A stretch of DNA of 22,658 bases. It comes from an uncultured bacterium (GTDB lineage Bacteria; Fidelibacterota; Marinisomatia; Marinisomatales; UBA1611). Under the pieces are notes generated by a model, which saw only the letters and a list, made by a program, of their open reading frames with translations, had not been told where the DNA came from and did no database searches. The stretch is taken from NCBI GenBank assembly GCA_938092125.1, contig CALKMQ010000148.1, forward strand, positions 1 to 22,658. Reading direction: 5' to 3'. Made by a program: the position numbers and the translations under genes. Position 1 is the first letter of the stretch. Every line of letters begins with the position of its first letter. This document shows, one piece after another, positions 7,311 through 14,720 of the stretch.

Positions 7311-8018
7311 ATGAATATATTCAAAAGTATCCTAACAATTCTCATACTTTTTTGCTTTATAACAGATGCAAATGCCGGAGATATCATTGGAAAAGTTAAA
7401 TACGATGGAAAACCACCAAAGAAAAGACCTCTGCGAATGGATGCTGACCCAGTTTGCGGGTCATCTCATTCAGGTAAAGTGTTTTCTGAAAGTTTCAAAG
7501 TCAATTCAAAGGGAGAACTAGCTGAAAGCATCGTATACCTTAGAAATGTTAAATACAATGGTAGCATACCAAAAGAAGTAGTTGAGTTAGATCAAAAAGG
7601 CTGTATTTATACTCCACATGTTTTTGGTATACAAGCAGGCCAAGAATTACTTATTAAAAACAGTGATGCCACATTACATAATATTCACTCGATACCAAAA
7701 AAAAATAAAGAGTTTAACTTTGCTATGCCAAAAGTTGTAAAACAGAAGAAAGCGAAATTTGATAAGTCCGAAGACCCATTTTACATTAAATGCGATGTTC
7801 ATCCATGGATGAAAACTTGGGTCTTAGTTTCTGATCATCCATATTACTCTGTAACAGACGAAAATGGTAATTATCAAATTAAGAACGTACCAGCAGGAAC
7901 ATATGAAGTGGTTTGTTGGCAAGAAAAATTCAAGAAAAAAGTCATTGTTGACAAAATCACGGTCGGATCAGGATCAGTAACAAAAGACTTTACTTTTTCA
8001 AGACCAAAGAAAAAATAA
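7311..8018 (+). CDS. Secreted cupredoxin-like protein with carboxypeptidase-regulatory-like tail
   Basis: This 235-aa protein has an N-terminal signal peptide (about residues 1-22, likely cut after ANA). Residues ~100-175 resemble a plastocyanin-like fold with type-1 copper ligands in the right order: H123 in TLHNIHS, then C161, H164 and M167 in CDVHPWM. Cys49 and Cys98 are further conserved-looking positions. Residues ~180-230 resemble the carboxypeptidase-D regulatory (beta-sandwich) domain (TDENGNYQIKNVPAGTYEV). The mature protein is strongly lysine-rich and ends RPKKK. It is likely a periplasmic one-electron carrier or copper carrier. Its position beside the cox operon, and the lack of a soluble cytochrome c here, make it a candidate link between the bc complex and CoxB. 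Confidence 0.85.
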   Translation: MNIFKSILTILILFCFITDANAGDIIGKVKYDGKPPKKRPLRMDADPVCGSSHSGKVFSESFKVNSKGELAESIVYLRNVKYNGSIPKEVVELDQKGCIYTPHVFGIQAGQELLIKNSDATLHNIHSIPKKNKEFNFAMPKVVKQKKAKFDKSEDPFYIKCDVHPWMKTWVLVSDHPYYSVTDENGNYQIKNVPAGTYEVVCWQEKFKKKVIVDKITVGSGSVTKDFTFSRPKKK

Positions 8019-8040
8019 ATAACTTAATAATAGAATATAA

Positions 8041-8070
8041 AAGGCGGACAAATTGTTCGCCTTTTTTTTT
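8041..8070 (+). terminator. Rho-independent terminator after cupredoxin gene
   Basis: A 10-bp stem (8041-8050 with 8054-8063, one G-U pair) with a 3-nt loop and GC-rich core GGCG/CGCC is followed by a T-run to 8070. It lies 22 nt after the cupredoxin stop. The T-run touches the ATG of the next gene at 8072. Confidence 0.9.
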
Positions 8071-8071
8071 A

Positions 8072-8917
8072 ATGAAAAAGAAAATTATATATTTATTCAT
8101 TCCATTACTTTTTTCATGCTCAGAAGCATATAAAGTATATGAAGTCACAGGTGTTGTACTTGAAATAGATGAAAATGAAAAATCAATTTTAGTAGATCAC
8201 GATTCTATAAGTGGATTTATGATGCCAATGGTCATGCCATTCAAAATTAAAAACAAAACTATTTTAAAAAATGTAACTAAATACGATAGCATCAGTTTTG
8301 ACTTTATTATAACAGAAAGAACTAGTTATGCAGAAAATTTTAAGAAACTTGGAGAGAGTTCTTTAAAATTTGAAGAAGATGAATTCTGGGAAGAAGATGA
8401 ATACCAACAAAAAGAAATTGGACAGAAATTAAGCGAAGTTAACTTTATCGATACTAAGGGAGATTCTACCAGTCTAAATCAATTCAGAGATAATTATATT
8501 TTTATTTCATTTATTTTCACAAGATGTCCTGTGCCTAATATGTGTCCAGCAATCGTAATAAAAAATGGTGTGCTAGCTCGAAAATTCAAAGATTATAGTA
8601 AGCTGAAATTTATTATGGTCAGTTTTGATTACATTTATGACACTCCACTAGTACTCGATTCATTTTACGGAAGCATAATACAAGAATTTCCAAATTGGAT
8701 GGTATGGTCTAGTGTAAAAAATATTAGTGATTTATATACTCTAACCTCTGAAGTAGGATCTTCATACTGGGGTATCGAGGAAAATAATATTGGACACAAT
8801 CTTAGATCCGTATTAATTGGACCAGGTAGAAAACTTCTTAAAGTTTGGAAAGGTGATGAATGGTTAGCTGGCGAAGTAGGAAAAGAATTAAATAATTATG
8901 TAAAATTTATAAAATAA
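8072..8917 (+). CDS. Lipoprotein: copper-binding segment fused to SCO1/SenC domain
   Basis: This 281-aa protein begins with a lipoprotein signal (LLFSC, lipid anchor Cys16). Residues ~22-80 match the CusF-like copper-binding segment often found near SCO domains, with H43 and methionines M50, M51, M53 and M55 (HDSISGFMMPMVMPF). A strongly acidic linker follows (EEDEFWEEDEY, 101-111). Residues ~115-281 are a thioredoxin-like SCO domain with C152 and C158 (RCPVPNMCP, the Cx5C variant) and copper ligand H242. It probably delivers copper to CuA of CoxB or to the neighbouring cupredoxin. The ATG immediately follows a terminator and has no Shine-Dalgarno, but the lipobox depends on this start. Confidence 0.88.
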   Translation: MKKKIIYLFIPLLFSCSEAYKVYEVTGVVLEIDENEKSILVDHDSISGFMMPMVMPFKIKNKTILKNVTKYDSISFDFIITERTSYAENFKKLGESSLKFEEDEFWEEDEYQQKEIGQKLSEVNFIDTKGDSTSLNQFRDNYIFISFIFTRCPVPNMCPAIVIKNGVLARKFKDYSKLKFIMVSFDYIYDTPLVLDSFYGSIIQEFPNWMVWSSVKNISDLYTLTSEVGSSYWGIEENNIGHNLRSVLIGPGRKLLKVWKGDEWLAGEVGKELNNYVKFIK

Positions 8918-8930
8918 TTATTAATTATGA
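8912..8930 (+). repeat. 19-bp direct repeat at VOC gene start, copy 1
   Basis: This AT-only element around AATAATTATTAATT ends in ATGA, where ATG is the start codon of the gene at 8927. It overlaps the last codons of the SCO gene. An identical 19-bp copy sits at the start of the next VOC gene (9361-9379), in exactly the same position relative to its ATG. Confidence 0.7.
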
Positions 8931-9298
8931 TTGACCATATTACAATACGTGTTAAAAATATTTCAAAAAGTAAAATCTTTTATGATTCTTTATTACAAAT
9001 TATTGGATATAAAACTGTATTAGGTAAAGATAATGACCCTTTTCGAGGATATGGTATAAAAGATGACCCTGAATTTGAAATTGTACAAACAGATAGTATG
9101 CATCCTCCTAATTCAAATGTACATATCGCATTTAAAGTTTGTAATAAAAAGACTGTTAAACTTTTTCACCAAAAGGCATTAGAATTAGGGGGAAAGTGCA
9201 ATGGAAAACCTGGATTTAGACCTGTATATGGTGAAACTTATTATGCTTCATTTATTATTGACCCTGATGGTAATAATATTGAAGCATGCATATATTAA
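8927..9298 (+). CDS. VOC/glyoxalase-fold protein
   Basis: This 123-aa protein has the two beta-alpha-beta-beta-beta modules of the vicinal oxygen chelate superfamily. Candidate metal ligands are H4 (MIDHITIRV), H66 (NVHIAFKV) and E119 (DPDGNNIEA), the common arrangement in glyoxalase/dioxygenase-like members. DPDGNNIE near the C-terminus is a strong family signature. The substrate cannot be told from sequence. It starts 9 nt after the SCO gene and lacks a Shine-Dalgarno; its start lies in a 19-bp element repeated at the next gene. It has no evident role in respiration. Confidence 0.85.
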   Translation: MIDHITIRVKNISKSKIFYDSLLQIIGYKTVLGKDNDPFRGYGIKDDPEFEIVQTDSMHPPNSNVHIAFKVCNKKTVKLFHQKALELGGKCNGKPGFRPVYGETYYASFIIDPDGNNIEACIY

Positions 9299-9332
9299 CA
9301 AAGCAAATATAATTAGAATTGTGTATTAATTT

Positions 9333-9356
9333 TTCCGCTTGGTTTTATGGGCGGAA
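9333..9356 (+). other. Conserved intergenic hairpin, copy 1
   Basis: This is an 8-bp stem with an 8-nt loop (arms 9333-9340 and 9349-9356; two pairs are U-G on the plus strand). It lies between the two VOC genes. It shares a 14-nt identical stretch (TTTCCGCTTGGTTT) and the same stem and loop sizes with a second hairpin at 9745-9768. No T-run follows, so it is not a classic terminator. Confidence 0.6.
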
Positions 9357-9360
9357 TGAC

Positions 9361-9379
9361 AAATAATTATTAATTATGA
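9361..9379 (+). repeat. 19-bp direct repeat at VOC gene start, copy 2
   Basis: This is identical to 8912-8930 and again ends with the start codon plus one base. The shared position suggests a duplicated translation-initiation region or a conserved start context, although the AT-only composition makes chance matches easier. Confidence 0.65.
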
Positions 9380-9738
9380 AGATTAAAAGCACGACACCCA
9401 TTTTAAGAAGTTTTGATGAAGACAAAGCAAAAAAGTTCTATGTTGATTTTTTAGAATTTGAAATTGCATTTGAGCATAGGTTTGCAAAAGAACTTCCATT
9501 ATATCTTGGATTTAAAAAGGGTGATTTTGAATTACATCTTTCAGAACATCATGGTGATTCTAGCCCAGGCGCATCTATAAGAATAGAAATAGATAATCTT
9601 AAATCATTTCAAGAAAAATTACTCAAAAAGAAGTATAAATATTCAAGGCCAGGCATAATAAAACAAGATTGGGGTACTATGGAAATGATAATTAAAGACC
9701 CCTTTGGAAATAAATTAATATTTTACTCTAATTTGTAA
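9376..9738 (+). CDS. Glyoxalase/bleomycin-resistance-like (VOC) protein
   Basis: This 120-aa protein is a VOC-fold member of the bleomycin-resistance-like type: an N-terminal strand (TTPILRSFD), a helix ending AKKFYVDFLEF, the segment FELHLSEHHGDSSPG, and the C-terminal DPFGNKLIFY. The N-terminal histidine ligand of metalloenzyme members is absent, which fits a binding or resistance-type protein more than a glyoxalase. Sequence similarity to the upstream VOC protein is low, so they are not recent duplicates although their start regions match. It is the last plus-strand gene before the convergent octahaem cytochrome. Confidence 0.85.
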   Translation: MKIKSTTPILRSFDEDKAKKFYVDFLEFEIAFEHRFAKELPLYLGFKKGDFELHLSEHHGDSSPGASIRIEIDNLKSFQEKLLKKKYKYSRPGIIKQDWGTMEMIIKDPFGNKLIFYSNL

Positions 9739-9744
9739 AATCCT

Positions 9745-9768
9745 TTCCGCTTGGTTTGTGAAGCGGAA
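9745..9768. terminator. Hairpin between convergent genes (copy 2 of conserved hairpin)
   Basis: This is a perfect 8-bp stem TTCCGCTT/AAGCGGAA (9745-9752 and 9761-9768) with an 8-nt loop. It lies just after the second VOC gene (+) and 15 nt beyond the stop of the octahaem cytochrome gene (-). Only a weak T-rich stretch follows on either strand, so terminator function is probable from position rather than from a strong U-tract. Confidence 0.55.
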
Positions 9769-9783
9769 CGAATAATAATTATT

Positions 9784-12765
9784 TTACCAATCATCATCGC
9801 CCCAGTCTTCATCATCATCATCTTCATCATTTCCATCTGAAAAATCATAACCATTTTCATCAAAATATTCTTTTACCTCATCGCTAATGTCTACTTTCCC
9901 TTTAATATTCCACATGTAATCTCTAAGGCCTTCAAGCATAGCTTCTTGGTTTCCTTTGAGTTTAACAAGATCTTTGCCCCAGACATCTGTAGCATCGCTG
10001 GTTTCAAGAACATCAGGAGTAGGCAAGTAAGGAGCTGGCATTTTTGTCCCAGGCATAATTTCTTGAGGATTTCTAAGCCAATCAACAACCCATTCTGGGT
10101 TAAGACGCTCTTTAGTAAGAGCAAGATTAGGAGCCCACGTCGAAGCGACCTGTGTTGGAAATTTTGTGCCATAGAAGTGACAGTTGTTACAAGCACCTAT
10201 CTCATGAACTTTTTCACCTGCTTTAAATTTACTACTACTCTCTACGTATTGATGCGGCGCTCTATAACCAGTATTTTCATCGTCGATACTCTGAAAGTAT
10301 TTAATAATAGTATCCCATTCACGATCATCAATTTGATGAAAGCTAGGCATCCTTACTTGGAGGTTTGGACGGACAGTCATTGGATTATTAAAAAATTTAA
10401 TCAACCAATTAGGATTTGTTTTTCGACCTTGAGAATGGAGATTTGGAGGTCCATACTCAGGAGAGCCAATCTGCTCAACTAGTTGTCCTCCTCGATTCTC
10501 AATCAAGTGACATCCTTGGCAGTTATACTTTTTGACTAACCGATGGCCCTCTTTATTACTTTCGGGTACTTTTTTGTGAGCTAATAGAGACTCTCCAACT
10601 TTGTCAGTGTTAAAGGAAAGTACTGCCATGGTAACGGCTTCAATCTCTTCTTCTGAAAAATGGAAATTAGGCATCCTTAATAAATCTAGAGGCGCACTCT
10701 CTTTACCACGATCATAGATTCTAGGAGTGCGTAATTTGTTTTCAATCCAATCATGGATAGTGTGAGGTATATCATGATAAAGACCAAAATCAAATTTATC
10801 CACGGGCTTAGAACCTTCTTGCGTTATTTCAACACCGATAGGCTTAGCATCCATAAAACCATCTATGTTATGACAGCCATAACAACCATAATGCCTGATG
10901 CTTTTTTCGCCGACAAATGACATTTTATCATTTTTACTCATCTTTGATGCTTTTTCAATTGCGTACTTTTCAGGATTCATTTTCATCAACCAATCTAAAG
11001 TAAGTTCGTCAAGCACCTCATCATCTGCTAATGGAGCATCTAATTGGTCAAAATCATAATTTTTGTTATCATAAAGGTAAGCAGTAATATCTCTAGCATC
11101 GCTGTCGCTCAATCGCAAATCTGGCATTCTTGTAGACGGCATATATTCATGCGGCTTTTTGAGCCAGTTGAATAACCATTCTGGCGTGACTTTTGAACCC
11201 ATCCCAATCAGATTTGGGCCTTGAAGTTTTGTAAGCTCTTTAAATGTAGAAGGATCCGGAGCAAGAGAAGGGTCTTGCTCTTTTACATGACATCCCATAC
11301 ATCCGATTGCATTAAAAAGGTTTTGGCCATTAGAAGGATTTCCTAAATACTTAGACGGATTTATAGATTTTTTTACTTCTTTATCTTCGAATAAATAATG
11401 AGTAATTGAAGCTATTTCAGTTATGTTACGTTTAGCAATATTAGGTTTTTCCTGATTTGCTTGCTCAAAAATATGAGGCATACGAGTGTTATATCTAAAG
11501 CTACGAGGATTTTTAATCCACTTTGAGACCCAATCAGGATGAGATTTTTCATTTAATTTTCTTAAATCTGGACCTGATTTTCCTTTTGCCTCCCAATTGC
11601 CAGAAACATGACAACCGTTACAACCTGATCGATCGATAAGTGTAAGCCCTAAGTTAATTTTTTCTGCACCAGCTAAATCGCTAGTGTTTTGGTGGCACTT
11701 AAAACAACTAGCTTGAGTATATCTGGTTGGTAACATTGGTTGCAGCCAATGCTTCACGGGTTTCCAATGATACTTATCTTTCCATTCCTTTTTCTGTTGA
11801 GGAGTATTAGGCGTATGAGCTGATGAAATAAATGATGTACCTCTGCTTCTACCAGAATGACAAGATGTACAACCAAAAGACTCTTCAGGGTGCGGTGATT
11901 TGCTAGTTAGGTAAAGATCTAAATCTGGATGCGTGGTGTAAGGCTGTTCAGCATTTTTAAAATCAGGGTTTGCTATTCCTAAATGACAGCTAGTGCAGCG
12001 GTCTACAGCGGGCATAGCAGTAAAATTGACATCATATAACACATCTTTGACAACTGTTTGCTTTACTCTATAATAAGGATCCATAAAGTCTAAAATAGGA
12101 AGATCTCGAACAATGTCACCGAGCTTATTCATGAAAGACATCTCCGATCTATCCAAAAGTGAAAGTTTATTTTGAGCAAGATCAACCTGCTTGAGCACCT
12201 TATCCCTTTCATTCTGAGCAGATTTAATATCTGCTTTCAGGCCTTTAAGTTCTTTTTCTAGAGCTGAAATATCAAGTTCATATTGTTCTTTATTAAGTTT
12301 GATTTCAGCAAAAGCAATTAATTTTTGTTCATAATCACGTCTGATTTCATCAGATGCATTACCACCTTTGAGATTAGCGCTTTCTAATTCGAATTTTAAG
12401 ACATCTAACTTCGCTTTCTTCGCAGAATAATTAAGATTGATATTATAAAACCCTGCTCTAAGCTCGCCTAAATCACTATTTATATTTTTTACTTTTTCAG
12501 ACTTTTGATCAAATATTTTTACAGCTTCAGCAAGTGCTGCTTCAAACTCTTCAGCCCTTCCTTCAACTAGAGACTGTTCCTCATCTAATTTACTTTTGGT
12601 AATATCTACTTGTAGTTTTCTAAACTCCCTTTGATATTCTTTGAATTCATCGTCATTATCATCAATAAACATCCAAACAATTACGGCAAGAAAAACTAGG
12701 GATGAAATAGCGAACCATTTATTTAGTAAGTTAATATCCCAATATCGTTCGTCGTTTTTAAACAT
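9784..12765 (-). CDS. Membrane-anchored coiled-coil octahaem cytochrome c of bc complex
   Basis: This 993-aa protein starts with one membrane anchor (about residues 14-33), then a charged coiled coil (about 38-215), then eight CxxCH haem c sites at C257, C299, C354, C382, C489, C628, C749 and C859. Haems 4-8 belong to monohaem class I modules: each is followed by a W-rich helix and an RMP/KMP motif carrying the likely axial Met. Haems 1-3 lack this and may be bis-His. The protein ends in a run of Asp/Glu closing with EDWGDDDW, like the CoxB tail. As last gene of the b6/Rieske operon it probably replaces cytochrome c1 and carries electrons out to the oxidase. The gene lies 15 nt after the subunit IV gene. 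Confidence 0.9.
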   Translation of the reverse strand: MFKNDERYWDINLLNKWFAISSLVFLAVIVWMFIDDNDDEFKEYQREFRKLQVDITKSKLDEEQSLVEGRAEEFEAALAEAVKIFDQKSEKVKNINSDLGELRAGFYNINLNYSAKKAKLDVLKFELESANLKGGNASDEIRRDYEQKLIAFAEIKLNKEQYELDISALEKELKGLKADIKSAQNERDKVLKQVDLAQNKLSLLDRSEMSFMNKLGDIVRDLPILDFMDPYYRVKQTVVKDVLYDVNFTAMPAVDRCTSCHLGIANPDFKNAEQPYTTHPDLDLYLTSKSPHPEESFGCTSCHSGRSRGTSFISSAHTPNTPQQKKEWKDKYHWKPVKHWLQPMLPTRYTQASCFKCHQNTSDLAGAEKINLGLTLIDRSGCNGCHVSGNWEAKGKSGPDLRKLNEKSHPDWVSKWIKNPRSFRYNTRMPHIFEQANQEKPNIAKRNITEIASITHYLFEDKEVKKSINPSKYLGNPSNGQNLFNAIGCMGCHVKEQDPSLAPDPSTFKELTKLQGPNLIGMGSKVTPEWLFNWLKKPHEYMPSTRMPDLRLSDSDARDITAYLYDNKNYDFDQLDAPLADDEVLDELTLDWLMKMNPEKYAIEKASKMSKNDKMSFVGEKSIRHYGCYGCHNIDGFMDAKPIGVEITQEGSKPVDKFDFGLYHDIPHTIHDWIENKLRTPRIYDRGKESAPLDLLRMPNFHFSEEEIEAVTMAVLSFNTDKVGESLLAHKKVPESNKEGHRLVKKYNCQGCHLIENRGGQLVEQIGSPEYGPPNLHSQGRKTNPNWLIKFFNNPMTVRPNLQVRMPSFHQIDDREWDTIIKYFQSIDDENTGYRAPHQYVESSSKFKAGEKVHEIGACNNCHFYGTKFPTQVASTWAPNLALTKERLNPEWVVDWLRNPQEIMPGTKMPAPYLPTPDVLETSDATDVWGKDLVKLKGNQEAMLEGLRDYMWNIKGKVDISDEVKEYFDENGYDFSDGNDEDDDDEDWGDDDW

Positions 12766-12780
12766 CTTCTCTACTCAACA

Positions 12781-13902
12781 TTAAATATTAAAAAACCATT
12801 CTGGTATGGCGATTATGTATTGGAGATTAAAAACCCAACGAAGGTACATTTTAATTGGCAGTGCAAGCATAACAAGCCCCAACATCATTATGGTTACAAA
12901 TCTGGTAGGGCCATAAGCTGCATACATATCTTTTAGATAAGTCTTCGCTAAAACAACAGGCAAAACAAATAAGTATAATCCAGTTATCACGAATCCCAAG
13001 CCTTCTCTAATGAGTATGTTTGACGGAAGTCCCTGGTTAAACCATTTTACCCATAATATTTCAGATAAATTTACGTTTGTTAGAGCTTCTACTTTATGAA
13101 TGTCCCAATATTCAAATGGTCCAAAAAAGTTCCAATTAGGACCTCTGAAAAAAGTTCCAATTATAATTAAGAATAACCACAACACAACCCAACCATACAT
13201 AAAAATAAACATACCTACCCTTCTTTCTCTAAAGGAGTAATAACCATCACCTTTCTTATTAATATCAACGTAGGGTATTGCCATTAATCCAACAATAATA
13301 AATGTCGGGAGTAGTACACCTGCAATCCATGGATCATAGTAAACTAACATTTCTTGTAAACCTAGGAAGTACCATGGAGCTTTTGAAGGGTTCGGAGTAG
13401 CAGCAGGATTAGCAGGCTCTTCAATTGGAGCAGCTACAATTATAGACCAAACGATTAAAAAAACTTGAAATAATATTAAAGCAATAAACTCAATATAAAC
13501 TAAATCAGGCCAAACCAATACTTTATCATCCGGGTCATTATACTCATTTGGCTTGAGACCTTGGTCTAACCTAATATCGTTCCTATAGGCTTTAAACATA
13601 CCTAACCAAATATAAAACCACATTGAATAAATCATTAAAACTATTGGGAAATTATCAGCTTTTGTTAAAGTTTTATTAAAATATGGATCAAAATAACCAA
13701 TCACAAAAAATGCAGTGATTAAAATCATTCCTATAACGCCACCTAATTTTGTCCAAATTCTCCACAAACCGGACTTTCTATGAATTTTTTCAAACCAGTC
13801 TGATGGTGGAAAAATAAAAGGGAATATTACGGTTAATATTGTAAAACTAATCGTCGGCGCAGAGAGAGCATCAATTAATGATTTTAATGCGGTTATGTTC
13901 AT
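12781..13902 (-). CDS. petD: Cytochrome b6f subunit IV-like protein, enlarged
   Basis: This 373-aa membrane protein carries the C-terminal half of a split cytochrome b. The core (about residues 128-250) has KVLVWPD, three helices and the Qo-site segment KAPWYFLGLQEML. There the canonical PEWY reads APWY (175-178), so the quinol-binding glutamate is not conserved. It is far longer than the ~160-aa chloroplast subunit IV: about three extra helices precede the core and about two follow it, after a RGPNWNFFGPFEYWD segment. Such extended subunits occur in bc complexes of several phyla. It has no haem of its own and no CxxCH. It is 24 nt downstream of cytochrome b6. Confidence 0.88.
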   Translation of the reverse strand: MNITALKSLIDALSAPTISFTILTVIFPFIFPPSDWFEKIHRKSGLWRIWTKLGGVIGMILITAFFVIGYFDPYFNKTLTKADNFPIVLMIYSMWFYIWLGMFKAYRNDIRLDQGLKPNEYNDPDDKVLVWPDLVYIEFIALILFQVFLIVWSIIVAAPIEEPANPAATPNPSKAPWYFLGLQEMLVYYDPWIAGVLLPTFIIVGLMAIPYVDINKKGDGYYSFRERRVGMFIFMYGWVVLWLFLIIIGTFFRGPNWNFFGPFEYWDIHKVEALTNVNLSEILWVKWFNQGLPSNILIREGLGFVITGLYLFVLPVVLAKTYLKDMYAAYGPTRFVTIMMLGLVMLALPIKMYLRWVFNLQYIIAIPEWFFNI

Positions 13903-13926
13903 TGTATCTAGAAACTCAAGAACCTC

Positions 13927-14718
13927 TTATAAAGGACCGGAGATACCTCCATCTTTTCTAATCCTCCAAAAATGGACAGCCATGAAAATCATCGCAACGA
14001 ATGGGATTGCTATACAATGAAGAACATAGAATCTTAAAAGAGTTGCTTCCCCAACAAAACGTCCACCCAGAAGTGCAAACCTCACATCTGAACCCACATG
14101 AACTAGATTAATATCACCAATTGCTAGAAGAGCTGCACCAGGACCTTCATTACCAAGGAAAGGGGTAGCTCTCGCCATATTTGAACCAACAGTTACAGCC
14201 CAAATTGCTAATTGATCCCACGGTAATAAATAACCTGTAAATGAGAGTAACATCGTCAATACCATTAATATAACACCAATACCCCAATTAAACTCTCTAG
14301 GAGGCTTATAAGATCCAGTCATAAATACTCTTACCATATGAAGCCACACAATTAGAACCATTGAATGAGCTGCCCAACGATGCAATTCTCTCATGATACC
14401 TAATGGAACTTGCTCGGATAAATCAATTATATCCGTAAATGCATACTCAACTGTAGGCCGGTAATAAAACATAAGTAATATTCCGGTAATAGTTAGATTG
14501 ACAAAAAGAAAAAAAGACAATCCTCCCATACACCATGTATAACCAACTTTAACAGCATGCTTAGGCAAGCGGGCAGGATGTAAGTGGAGAAAGACGCTGC
14601 CAAGAATTGCGTGCATACGCTGTCTTCTTGTGCGAGGAATACCAGATCGTATGATTGACTTCCAAACCTGGGACTCTTCCATTTTTTCTAATAATGACTT
14701 ATCGTTTTTATCGCTCAT
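13927..14718 (-). CDS. petB: Cytochrome b6 subunit of bc complex
   Basis: This 263-aa protein has four membrane helices and the haem b ligands H113/H127 and H234/H249. The 14- and 15-residue spacings are the b6f/QcrB type rather than the mitochondrial type. Further signatures are MFYYRPTV, GYLLPWDQLAIWAVTVGSN and HFWRIRKDGGISGP. Cys63 (WCMGG) falls at the position of the cysteine that covalently binds haem ci/cn in b6 and Bacillus QcrB, so an extra c-type haem near the Qi site is likely. An amphipathic basic N-terminus precedes helix 1. It oxidises quinol together with the downstream subunit IV; menaquinone is probable but not shown here. The gene is 2 nt after the Rieske gene. Confidence 0.95.
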   Translation of the reverse strand: MSDKNDKSLLEKMEESQVWKSIIRSGIPRTRRQRMHAILGSVFLHLHPARLPKHAVKVGYTWCMGGLSFFLFVNLTITGILLMFYYRPTVEYAFTDIIDLSEQVPLGIMRELHRWAAHSMVLIVWLHMVRVFMTGSYKPPREFNWGIGVILMVLTMLLSFTGYLLPWDQLAIWAVTVGSNMARATPFLGNEGPGAALLAIGDINLVHVGSDVRFALLGGRFVGEATLLRFYVLHCIAIPFVAMIFMAVHFWRIRKDGGISGPL

Positions 14719-14720
14719 TT

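Noticed and set aside
9333..9768. Two hairpins as insertion-sequence ends or attachment sites
   Set aside because: No transposase or integrase lies between them and the enclosed gene is an ordinary VOC gene; the structure fits RNA hairpins better.
9946..10482. 178-aa plus-strand frame opposite the octahaem cytochrome
   Set aside because: It lies antisense to a well-supported CxxCH-containing gene and its translation shows no domain; it is a shadow frame.
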